Assembly (NCBI RefSeq): GCF_000373985.1
Contig: NZ_KB892924.1
Span: 20,050-84,049, forward strand
Reading direction: 5' to 3'
Origin: Desulfobacter curvatus DSM 3379
GTDB lineage: Bacteria; Desulfobacterota; Desulfobacteria; Desulfobacterales; Desulfobacteraceae
DNA length: 64,000 nucleotides
Shown: positions 36,033-44,010 of the stretch, piece after piece
How positions within the stretch are numbered: the first letter of the stretch is position 1
Layout of the letters: every line of letters begins with the position of its first letter
The notes under the pieces: model-generated
The model's input: the letters and a program-made list of their open reading frames with translations, nothing else
The model's database searches: none
What the model was told of the DNA's origin: nothing
Made by a program: the position numbers and the translations under genes

Positions 36033-37597
36033 TGTTTTTTTAAAAAACAGGCTGCCACGCAAAATGCGGAAAATTTGAACAGAAAGTCAATGAGTTCCGG
36101 TATGGAGATGGACTGATTGAATCCGCCAAGATGGGGGCCGGTAAAAAGTATAATCTCTTCTTCCCCTTTGACCGGTATAGAGGTAACCCCCCGGTCCGTC
36201 AGAAAATTTTGAAACTGCTCATCGTCCATCGCTAACTGATCCTGTACTCTTAACGTTTCCTGCATATGTTCATCAAGACCCATTTTTTCAATGAGATTTT
36301 CAATGAGTGCAGGGATATTCAATAGAGCGGGATTAAATGTCTCGGAATTGGTCAAGCCTTTGAAATAGTGTTCACATACCCCTGTTAAAAGCACTTCAAA
36401 TAGATCCGGGCAAAAAAGATCCCGGGTATCCACGTAGGGGCACGTGTCGTCTGTTCCCCTTCTGTGCGGGGCTTTGTTTCTGAAGCAGGAACCGGCCACC
36501 AGGATAAAACTGAGCAGGTATTCCCCGGTATAATGTTCAAGGTCCAACGGTTTTGCTTGACAGGCCATATGCTCAAAATCCCGCAAACCCGATGCAGCAA
36601 AATTGGGGAACCGGCTGGAGTCCAGCCACTGATCCAGCCGCCCGGCATGTTCCCACAAATATCTGCCATTGTCGTTTCTTCTATCCTGCTGAACCCGGTT
36701 ATGGAATAAGGGGATCAATGCCGTATGAAAAAGACCCTGGGAAGACAATTTGCCCAAGGCAAGGGCTGACTTGAAAAACGATGATTTAATTTGTTCCCAA
36801 TCTGCACCTTTCAAATTAGGGTATTCATAATACCCCGGGCAGGGGATAAAGACGATGCAGACAGACCCGTAAAGTGTTTCTGGACCACCTTGGGGCAGTT
36901 CATTTGTGATGTTGAATAGATATCTGCCCTGGATACAGACCGGTTTTGGAATATGGTTGTCAGAATCCAAAGTATTCTTGGAAAACCAGTCCATCCAGAC
37001 TGCCTCCTGATGGATTTCCCTGATATTGTCTTTTGTTGTGGCAAATTTGATTACGGCCAGGATTTTTGCTGCTGCCCGGACAATCAGACTCCTGCCCTTC
37101 CAGGTCCATTGTTGCCTGTCGGGCGACAATCTCTCCCCTGTGGTTGTAATCTTTTCGGCAAGGCAGGCAAAATCAATATCCAAAGGCATGATATTGTTGG
37201 GAACAAAAGGAATATTTTGTGTAGGGCGGTTGTCTGCCAGCCGACCAACAGCCTGGCTTAAGGCACGAAGCTGGTTTCCTGAACTTTTCATCAGAAGCGA
37301 CACAAGTTTTGGCACAATGGTTCGGGTAATATCGTTTTCCATCGACCTGCCCATATCTACCAGGGTGCAGGCAGCTTCATGATATAGGAAAAAGGCTTGT
37401 TTGGCCTTTTTAAATCTGGCGGTCTCAAATACCGAAAACAGCGCATCCAGGGTGTGCTGGGTAACAGTGAACGGACAATCAGCTGCATGTCGCCCTATAT
37501 ATTGGATACCCATATATGCTGCGGATAAGCTCAGGCGATGATTAATCAGAAGGTGTTCTTCCCGTATCCGGGCGTTGGAAGGTGGGTTGTGGCTCAT
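36002..37597 (-). CDS. SidJ-related pseudokinase-like protein
   Basis: 531 residues, no signal peptide. An N-terminal helical part (about 20-120) precedes a kinase-like segment: AVIKF with Lys184, a following helix with Glu198 (HQEAVW), and Arg169 in WKGR. The Lys-to-Glu spacing fits a kinase beta3/alphaC pair, and the Arg-Lys-Glu spacing agrees with what I recall for SidJ, the Legionella protein polyglutamylase. No HRD or DFG motif is visible. I believe SidJ-related pseudokinases occur in sulfate reducers, but a structural search is needed to confirm the call. Repeat copy F begins about ten bases upstream, and the last 31 bases overlap the convergent transglycosylase gene. Confidence 0.5.
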   Translation of the reverse strand: MSHNPPSNARIREEHLLINHRLSLSAAYMGIQYIGRHAADCPFTVTQHTLDALFSVFETARFKKAKQAFFLYHEAACTLVDMGRSMENDITRTIVPKLVSLLMKSSGNQLRALSQAVGRLADNRPTQNIPFVPNNIMPLDIDFACLAEKITTTGERLSPDRQQWTWKGRSLIVRAAAKILAVIKFATTKDNIREIHQEAVWMDWFSKNTLDSDNHIPKPVCIQGRYLFNITNELPQGGPETLYGSVCIVFIPCPGYYEYPNLKGADWEQIKSSFFKSALALGKLSSQGLFHTALIPLFHNRVQQDRRNDNGRYLWEHAGRLDQWLDSSRFPNFAASGLRDFEHMACQAKPLDLEHYTGEYLLSFILVAGSCFRNKAPHRRGTDDTCPYVDTRDLFCPDLFEVLLTGVCEHYFKGLTNSETFNPALLNIPALIENLIEKMGLDEHMQETLRVQDQLAMDDEQFQNFLTDRGVTSIPVKGEEEIILFTGPHLGGFNQSISIPELIDFLFKFSAFCVAACFLKKHHCTRNLSPG

Positions 37598-37606
37598 CTG
37601 TTTATA

Positions 37607-37695
37607 AAAAAGTCTGTGTAAATAGCATAGATCTTTCTACTTTCGTTGTGGGCTGAGTCTGGGTGCTGATAGACCAGGTCGGCCCATGGCCGTTA
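37607..37695 (+). repeat. Dispersed structured repeat, copy F
   Basis: 5' hairpin: TCTGTGT (37613-37619) pairs with GCATAGA (37625-37631), two of seven pairs being G-U. Second hairpin: GGGCTGA (37650-37656) with TCGGCCC (37679-37685), and CTGG (37659-37662) with CCAG (37674-37677). Loop GTGCTGATAGA is perfect. It ends CCCATGGCCGTTA, whose TTA is the stop codon of the antisense gene at 37693. Confidence 0.87.
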
Positions 37696-38679
37696 CTGGG
37701 AAAGATCCTGTTCTAAAATGTCCCCGGTGCCAGGCACCTTATGAACCGGCGGATTCGGTGCTTTGGGTTTTGGGGTGGGGGGGGGAGACGCTTGTGGCTT
37801 AATTGGTGATTGAACTTGCGTTGTCGATTTCTTCGCAGCCGCCGCCGTGACCGCTGCCTTTTTAGCCGTTGAATTTGCAGCGTCTGCGCGTTTTTCGACG
37901 TCAGCAATTCGTTTCTCAAGATCCTGCCTGAGCAGGCTTAAATTTTTATCCACTTTGCTGTCTATGGATGCTGCCGTCTCTTTTTTTAATGTATCCAGTT
38001 TTTGACTCAGCAGGCTCGTAGTCTTCGTCAATTGTGCAATTTTTTGTTCATAGGAAGACAATTCAAGCAGTCGTGCGTCAAATTCCTCCTTAAACAGGCC
38101 AAATTCCTTTTTTATCTGTGCGGAGACCGCTTTGAAATCTGCACTGTTTTTATCAATGGCAGATAAAAGTTGCTGGTTAATACGTTCCGTGGTCGCCAGA
38201 GTGGACTTGTCTTGGTCGGCATTGGCCTTAATCCGCTTATTCAGCTTGCCTATAGCTGCTTCCATGGTTTTGACATCCACCTTGGCTGCTGACATTTTTG
38301 CTGTCTGGTTTTCAAGAGCTTGGCGTTTGGTTTCAAGGGTTGTCAGCTTTTCATCCAGCTCGTGGGAGGCTTTGGCTATGCGTACATCCAGAGCATTGAG
38401 CTTTATTTCAAGGTCCTGTGCGACCTGTGCCATCTGGTTTGCCTGGGTCTGGTCCGCATCCCCCACCTTTTCGGTGATATCCAAATAAACAAAAGTCAAA
38501 ATGCCAATAATGATGCAGGGAATGATCACTGAGATGATGGTCACCCGCTGGGATAATTTTTCTATTTTAAGGGTGTTGGTTTCCTGCTGGAATAGTGTGC
38601 CTCCAATGCCTGGTCCATCATCCTCAAAGGCTTGATCCTCCTCTGGGTTCAGGTAGTCCCCAAGTCTGTTTTCACTCAT
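37693..38679 (-). CDS. Single-pass membrane protein with long coiled coil, unknown function
   Basis: 328 residues: cytoplasmic acidic N-terminus (1-38), one transmembrane helix (about 46-68, VTIISVIIPCIIIGILTFVY), a long coiled coil (about 75-265), an Ala/Lys-rich stretch (about 270-290) and a Pro-rich tail (about 292-322). The design resembles scaffold or TolA-like proteins, but no family is recognised. The final codons and stop come from repeat copy F on the other strand. AAGGT lies 12 bases before ATG. Confidence 0.65.
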   Translation of the reverse strand: MSENRLGDYLNPEEDQAFEDDGPGIGGTLFQQETNTLKIEKLSQRVTIISVIIPCIIIGILTFVYLDITEKVGDADQTQANQMAQVAQDLEIKLNALDVRIAKASHELDEKLTTLETKRQALENQTAKMSAAKVDVKTMEAAIGKLNKRIKANADQDKSTLATTERINQQLLSAIDKNSADFKAVSAQIKKEFGLFKEEFDARLLELSSYEQKIAQLTKTTSLLSQKLDTLKKETAASIDSKVDKNLSLLRQDLEKRIADVEKRADAANSTAKKAAVTAAAAKKSTTQVQSPIKPQASPPPTPKPKAPNPPVHKVPGTGDILEQDLSQ

Positions 38680-38758
38680 AGCTGATTGGTACCTTACATG
38701 AACCTATAGACAAGAAGCAAGATAGAATGAGCGCCTTTAGTTTCATGTTTGTTGGTTG

Positions 38759-40288
38759 TTATTCCCATTCAATGGTGCCGGGTGGTTTTGAGGTGATGTC
38801 AAAGACCACGCGGTTAACCTTGTCCACTTCATTGATGATGCGGTTGGAAATTTTTCCCAGAAGATCATGGGGCAGTTTGGCCCAGTCCGCAGTCATGGCA
38901 TCATTGGATGTGACCGCACGGATGGCCACACAATTGGCAAAGGTGCGCTTGTCACCCATAACTCCAACACTTTTTACCGGCAAGAGCACGGCAAAGGATT
39001 GCCATAGTTTCCGATAAAGGCCGGCCTGTTTGATTTCCTGGATAAGAATGTCATCGGCCTTACGAAGAATATCCAAGCGCTCTTGGGTAATGTCCCCCAG
39101 GATGCGGATGGCAAGCCCGGGGCCCGGGAAGGGTTGGCGCCAGATAAGATTCTCGTTTATACCCAATTCCAGTCCAAGTTTTCTGACCTCATCCTTGAAC
39201 AGCAGCTGCAACGGTTCAATGAGTTTTAAGTTCATCTCTTCGGGCAACCCCCCGACATTGTGGTGGGATTTGATGACCGAAGTGGGGCCGCCAAAAGCAG
39301 ATTTGGATTCAATGATATCCGGATACAACGTGCCCTGGCCAAGGAATTGGGCATCCTCAACCTTTTTGGCCTCGGCATCAAAAACATCAATGAAAAGCTT
39401 ACCGATGATTTTTCTCTTCTTTTCAGGGTCCGTCACCCCGGCCAGCGCGGTTAAAAACTTTTCCTGGGCATCAACAAACTTGATGTTCATATCTAAATTG
39501 GCCAGCAGACTGACCTCAAGCTGCTCTTTCTCGTTCAGTCGTAAAAGCCCGTTGTCCACAAAAATGCAATGCAGATTTTTTCCCACGGCTTTATGGATCA
39601 GGGTGGCGGCCACAGAAGAGTCCACCCCGCCGGAAAGGCCCATGATTACTTTTTTGTCTCCAACCGCATCCTTGATTTGGGCAATGGCACCTTCACTAAA
39701 GGATTTCATGGTCCAGTTCTGATCGCATCCGCACACATCAAAAAGAAAATGGCGGATCATGGTTGCCCCGTTAATGGAGTGCTCCACTTCCGGGTGGAAC
39801 TGCAGGCCGAAAAGCTTTCTTGAATAATTTGCAATGGCCGCAATGGGGGTGTTGTCGGTCTGCGCCGTAATTTCAAACCCTTTAGGCAGGGCTTTTGCAG
39901 AATCGCCATGGCTCATCCAGCACTGGAAGCTGTCATCCATCTCCTTGAACAGTGGATTGCCCGGATTAATCCGCAGTTCGGCAAAGCCGTACTCCTTTTT
40001 ACCGGCTTGTTCAATGGTACCCCCAAGGGTATGTACCATATAGTGCATGCCGTAGCAGATGCCGAGAATTGGTACGCCCAGGTCAAAAATGCCGGCGTCG
40101 ATGGTCGGGCTGTTCTCTTCATAAATGGATGACGGCCCCCCGGAAAGAATGATACCTGTGGGGGAAAGTTCCTTTAATTTATCAAGGGGGATGTCTGCCG
40201 GTTCCACCTGGCAGTATACATTATTTTCCCTGACACGCCTGGCAATGAGCTGGTTAAACTGGGATCCGAAGTCGATAACAATGATCAT
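38759..40288 (-). CDS. guaA: GMP synthase (glutamine-hydrolysing)
   Basis: 509 residues from ATG 40288, where GCAGGA lies six bases upstream; the open frame continues 17 codons further without support. It has a class I glutamine amidotransferase domain (Cys78 in GICYG, HPEVEHS), an ATP pyrophosphatase domain with P-loop SGGVDSS and a C-terminal dimerisation domain ending KPPGTIEWE. It aminates XMP to GMP. guaB is not adjacent. Confidence 0.97.
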   Translation of the reverse strand: MIIVIDFGSQFNQLIARRVRENNVYCQVEPADIPLDKLKELSPTGIILSGGPSSIYEENSPTIDAGIFDLGVPILGICYGMHYMVHTLGGTIEQAGKKEYGFAELRINPGNPLFKEMDDSFQCWMSHGDSAKALPKGFEITAQTDNTPIAAIANYSRKLFGLQFHPEVEHSINGATMIRHFLFDVCGCDQNWTMKSFSEGAIAQIKDAVGDKKVIMGLSGGVDSSVAATLIHKAVGKNLHCIFVDNGLLRLNEKEQLEVSLLANLDMNIKFVDAQEKFLTALAGVTDPEKKRKIIGKLFIDVFDAEAKKVEDAQFLGQGTLYPDIIESKSAFGGPTSVIKSHHNVGGLPEEMNLKLIEPLQLLFKDEVRKLGLELGINENLIWRQPFPGPGLAIRILGDITQERLDILRKADDILIQEIKQAGLYRKLWQSFAVLLPVKSVGVMGDKRTFANCVAIRAVTSNDAMTADWAKLPHDLLGKISNRIINEVDKVNRVVFDITSKPPGTIEWE

Positions 40289-40437
40289 GGTATTTCCTGC
40301 AATGATAAGATTTAAATCGGCAAATTTTCCTATAAACATGAAAAAATTGCAAGTTGTTTTTGGTCTGAACTTGCCAAGAATGAAGGATTATGCTTTATTG
40401 GGTTCGCTTTTAATATTTTTAATTTTAAGGAGATTGG

Positions 40438-41001
40438 ATGTATTTAGCCAGTGATTTGAGAAAAGGGCTTAAACTGGATATTGACGGTGATCCCCATGTG
40501 ATTGTCGGTTTTGAGTTTAAAAAGCCGGGCAAGGGGCAGTCCCTGTATAAATGCAAACTTAAGAATATGATCACAGGTTCCCAGTTTGAACGTACCTACC
40601 GTTCCGGTGACAAATTTGAAAAGGCGGACCTGGAAGAGACGGATATGGAGTACCTCTATTCAGACCGGGATGGCTGGTGGTTTATGAATTCCACAACGTA
40701 CGATCAGATCATGCTGACTAAGGAACAGATCGGAGAGAACGTAGACCTTCTCAAGGAGAATACCGTTTGCACCGTGCTCCTGCATAACCAGAATCCCATT
40801 GGCGTCACACTTCCCAATTTTGTGGTCCTGCGGGTTACGGCCACCGAACCCTGGGCCAAGGGCGATACTGCCACGGGCGATACCAAGCCGGCCACGGTTG
40901 AAACCGGTTTTGAGGTTCAGGTGCCTCCTTTTGTGAATGAAGATCAATTGATTAAAATTGATACCCGTACCCGGGAATACGTTGAGCGGGCCAGCGAATA
41001 A
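40438..41001 (+). CDS. efp: Elongation factor P
   Basis: 187 residues with the three beta-barrel domains of EF-P, which rescues ribosomes stalled at polyproline. The tip loop is KPGKGQ with Lys32 as the residue that is beta-lysylated by EpmA in enteric bacteria; no modification gene is in the window. TAAGGAG lies before ATG. It is divergent from guaA, with 149 bases between them. Confidence 0.97.
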   Translation: MYLASDLRKGLKLDIDGDPHVIVGFEFKKPGKGQSLYKCKLKNMITGSQFERTYRSGDKFEKADLEETDMEYLYSDRDGWWFMNSTTYDQIMLTKEQIGENVDLLKENTVCTVLLHNQNPIGVTLPNFVVLRVTATEPWAKGDTATGDTKPATVETGFEVQVPPFVNEDQLIKIDTRTREYVERASE

Positions 41002-41040
41002 TTACCAAAGGCAAAACTGGTAAAAAGTTTTTAAGAAAAA

Positions 41041-41063
41041 ACCTGGCCCCCCCAGGGCCAGGT
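41041..41063. terminator. Hairpin after efp
   Basis: ACCTGGCCC pairs with GGGCCAGGT across five bases. There is no T tract; a ten-G run follows at 41073-41082. It could terminate either efp or, from the other side, the CheD-like gene, but the evidence is weak. Confidence 0.45.
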
Positions 41064-41103
41064 AAGCGTGCAGGGGGGGGGGATATGGCTCAGATTTTAC
41101 TTG

Positions 41104-41592
41104 CTATCTTGTTTTTTCGTAGGGGTACCAATCATCTGAACGCAAATTATCGACCTTGAGGACCGCAATTTCGTTTGAACGGGTGTGAAACACCAGCTTT
41201 CTTCCTTTTTCTCCACCGACATCTTCACTGGCCAACAAAATGGAATACTTCATGAGGTCTTTCTTTGCCTGGTTTATGTTTTCTCGTCCAATATCCCTGT
41301 TGGCGTGTTCCCTGTTCCATGCACCCCCAAAAATCTGGGCTTCAAGATGCTTTTTTTTTGACCCTTGGGAAAACAACATGCGCAGGAAACAATAGATGGC
41401 AACATTTCCATAGCAGGGCGTGGTTTTTCCTTTATCTGTTATTAACGGATATTGGAAATGGCACATACCACCGCACGCCCGTTTCCGGTCATATATACAA
41501 ACACATACTGCAGACCCGACCACAGCTGAAACAACAGACGGTTCTTGGGGTACATAAACAAATCCGGGATTGAGAAAATAATTTTCCAACAC
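41104..41592 (-). CDS. CheD-like chemoreceptor deamidase with altered active site
   Basis: 162 residues matching CheD (GSxVxVCIYD, GGMCHFQYPL, IGRENI, DVGGEKGRKLVF). CheD deamidates receptor glutamines and binds CheC. In Thermotoga CheD the catalytic residues are Cys27 in GSC and His44; here the aligned positions are Ala28 (GSA) and His45, and cysteines occur two and four residues later (30, 32). So the normal nucleophile is missing. GTG is the start, with a G-rich site seven bases upstream. It stands between efp and the complex-I-like operon. Confidence 0.75.
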   Translation of the reverse strand: MLENYFLNPGFVYVPQEPSVVSAVVGSAVCVCIYDRKRACGGMCHFQYPLITDKGKTTPCYGNVAIYCFLRMLFSQGSKKKHLEAQIFGGAWNREHANRDIGRENINQAKKDLMKYSILLASEDVGGEKGRKLVFHTRSNEIAVLKVDNLRSDDWYPYEKTR

Positions 41593-41736
41593 AAATTCGC
41601 CACCCTTCCTGCTAAAACCTTTCGTGGATGCCTGTCTTTTTTGGATTCAGAATATTTTTAGTGTGACATATATCATTTAACATAACTGATAATGCATACC
41701 ATGGTGCTATGGCTATATTCGATCTATTCCTCCCAA

Positions 41737-42477
41737 TTATTTAAAAAAAGAAAGCAGTGCGTGAAGGTTGGTCATGGGATGGGGCGGGCATCCCGGGATA
41801 AACAGGTCCACCGGCAGGATTTTGTCCAGGCCTTCGGTTATTTCCGGGCTTCCGGTGAACGGACCGCCGCTGATGGTGCAGGAGCCCACGGCAATGACAA
41901 CCTTGGGAGCCGGCGTGGCCTCATAGGTTTGAAGCAGGGCAGTTTTCATGTTTTTGGATATGGGACCTGTCACCACAATCCCGTCGGCATGACGGGGAGA
42001 CGCCACAAAATTGATACCAAACCTGGCCAGGTCAAAAAATGGCGTGGCCAAAACATTAAGGTCAGCTTCACAGGCATTACATCCGGCTGCCGACACCTGG
42101 CGCAGTTGCAGGGAGCGACCGAACAGTTTTTTAAAATGTTGCTTACTGTGCTCGGCCAGGGCCGGAAGATCGCCTGAGGTTATCAGATCTGCTCGTTCGG
42201 ACGTGGCAATTTCATAATCATTGGTGAACTGGATCAGTCCGTTGGAGTTGTTTTCGCAAGTCCCGCAAAATACGCACCGGCCCATGTCAATCTTTTGAAT
42301 CTGCACATCTATGGCGTCCTGGGGGCAGGATGCGGCACAGGTTTCAAGGGTTTCCTTCGAAATATTATCCTGGATAACGGGTCTGCCTCTGTAGCGGGGA
42401 AATACCTTGACCTTTTCTTCGGGATACCGGTTGGTCCGGTAACCTTGTTCGAATCTGTTTTTGAGTACACTGAGCAT
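41737..42477 (-). CDS. NuoB/HyfI-like subunit with added ferredoxin segment (complex-I-related membrane complex)
   Basis: 246 residues. N-terminal part (about 45-80) has CAASCP and CVFCGTC, enough for one [4Fe-4S] cluster. The NuoB-like part has CNAC, SCTISGGPF and PGCPPHP, the ligands of the proximal N2-type cluster. It should pass electrons between soluble ferredoxin-type donors and the large subunit. GGAG precedes ATG, 18 bases after the large-subunit gene. It is the last gene of the six-gene operon. Confidence 0.85.
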   Translation of the reverse strand: MLSVLKNRFEQGYRTNRYPEEKVKVFPRYRGRPVIQDNISKETLETCAASCPQDAIDVQIQKIDMGRCVFCGTCENNSNGLIQFTNDYEIATSERADLITSGDLPALAEHSKQHFKKLFGRSLQLRQVSAAGCNACEADLNVLATPFFDLARFGINFVASPRHADGIVVTGPISKNMKTALLQTYEATPAPKVVIAVGSCTISGGPFTGSPEITEGLDKILPVDLFIPGCPPHPMTNLHALLSFFK

Positions 42478-42495
42478 ATGATGTTCTCCGCTTTT

Positions 42496-44010
42496 CTAAA
42501 GATCAAATCCGCAATAGGATAGGTTAAAACTCTTGTTGTTCAAGGGAAAGTCCGATATCCCGGTATCTCTAAGCGCCATGGCCAGCCCGTTCCAGTTGTG
42601 AAAGGAAGGATCCTTGATTTTGTACCTTAGGATTTTTCCATTTTCATCGGTCAGGACGGCATGGCTGACTTCCCCCCGCCAAGCCTCGTTCAGGGCCACG
42701 GAAAAACTTGAAGCCGGCAAGTCATCAGCTATCCCTTCGTTTACACACTGGGTTTCCACGGGGATGGCGGCCAGGGATTCAACAATTTGAAGGGATTGAA
42801 GGATCTCGTCATACCTGACCCGGGCCCTGGCATATACGTCACCCGTGGCTTTTTTATTTTTTTGTATGCCGATGTGCGGGTAGTGTTCCGTTGGGAAACA
42901 CCGTCTTACGTCGTAGGCCATTCCGCTGGCCCGGCCGGCCGGGCCCACCAGCCCGAGATGATCGGCATCTTCATGGCTCACTGCCCCGCATCTCTCAAAC
43001 CGGGCCCGGACGGTGACGGCGTTGAAGAGAAGTTCCAATACATGTGTCACTTCGGGCCGAAGCTCTGCCAGGCGTTCGTTGAGCACTTTTCTGACATCAT
43101 TGGCCAGGGAAAACCGGACCCCTCCGGGCCGGACCAGGCCCTTGCCGAATCGGTTACCGCAAATCAAGAGGGAGAGGTTAAGGAAATCTCCTCTGATCCT
43201 GCCAAAATAGTTGGCCGGCGGTAGAAAGGCAACATCACCGCTAAGCGCCCCGAGATCACCGATGTGGTTGGCCAGACGTTCCAGTTCCAGAGCAATGGTC
43301 CGGATGACCCGGGCTCCCTGATCCGGTTCAACTCCGGTCAGTGCCTCCAGGTTCTGGGCCATGCACAGGCTGTGGCCGATGGTCGTATCGCCTGCAATGT
43401 TTTCAGCAAGGATGGGAAGCCGTTTGGCCGGAACTTCCAGAAGCTGTTTTTCAATGCCCCGGTGCTGGTATCCCAGTTGGATTTCCAGGTGCAGGACCCG
43501 CTCTCCGATACAGTTGAACCTGAAATGGCCCGGTTCGATTACCCCGGCATGGACCGGTCCCACAGCCACCTCATGGATTTCCTCGCCCTCTACCTGGTAA
43601 TACTTATAATTTCCAGGGATGTCCTGGGAATAGTCATTGCCGAACACATCCGCTGCCCCGTCGGCGTAATTGGGATGGTATCGGACCATTTTCAGCCAGG
43701 GATGGCCCTGGGGGCGGATACCAAACTGCTCTGCCATTTCCCGCTCAAACAGGTGAAAGGGTTCGCAGATTCTGGTGAATGACGGATAGGGGTCCGGTAC
43801 ATCACAGCCGGCCACAAAAAGTTTGTCGGTCCGCAATACTGCCAAAAATTTTAAACGATCCTTGTCCGGGTAGGCAAAATAGTGGACAACTTTTCCTCCG
43901 TTGGTCACCATGTCCAGGGCCTGGCTTCGGAATTCATCAAAAGAAAGATGGGGAATGGCATCCCGGGAGACTTTCTGGGCGTTTGAAATCTGTAAAAAAG
44001 CGTTGCTCAT
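42496..44010 (-). CDS. NuoCD/HyfG-like large subunit lacking [NiFe] ligands
   Basis: 504 residues: a NuoC-like domain (about 1-150) fused to a NuoD/hydrogenase-large-subunit domain. In [NiFe] hydrogenases of group 4 two CxxC motifs hold the metals. Here the first region reads IAGDTTIGHSLC and the C-terminus NLSYCGFDL, so no CxxC pair exists at either site. It should therefore not make or use hydrogen and resembles complex I or the hydrogenase-related (Ehr) complexes. It starts with an ATGA overlap to the previous gene. Confidence 0.85.
   Translation of the reverse strand: MSNAFLQISNAQKVSRDAIPHLSFDEFRSQALDMVTNGGKVVHYFAYPDKDRLKFLAVLRTDKLFVAGCDVPDPYPSFTRICEPFHLFEREMAEQFGIRPQGHPWLKMVRYHPNYADGAADVFGNDYSQDIPGNYKYYQVEGEEIHEVAVGPVHAGVIEPGHFRFNCIGERVLHLEIQLGYQHRGIEKQLLEVPAKRLPILAENIAGDTTIGHSLCMAQNLEALTGVEPDQGARVIRTIALELERLANHIGDLGALSGDVAFLPPANYFGRIRGDFLNLSLLICGNRFGKGLVRPGGVRFSLANDVRKVLNERLAELRPEVTHVLELLFNAVTVRARFERCGAVSHEDADHLGLVGPAGRASGMAYDVRRCFPTEHYPHIGIQKNKKATGDVYARARVRYDEILQSLQIVESLAAIPVETQCVNEGIADDLPASSFSVALNEAWRGEVSHAVLTDENGKILRYKIKDPSFHNWNGLAMALRDTGISDFPLNNKSFNLSYCGFDL

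Noticed and set aside
39030..39722. A 230-codon plus-strand frame inside guaA
   Set aside because: It is the antisense of a highly conserved gene, with no ribosome site and an implausible composition.
41073..41082. Ten-G run after efp as a phase-variation tract
   Set aside because: It is between two convergent gene ends, not in a promoter or coding region, so no switch can be argued.
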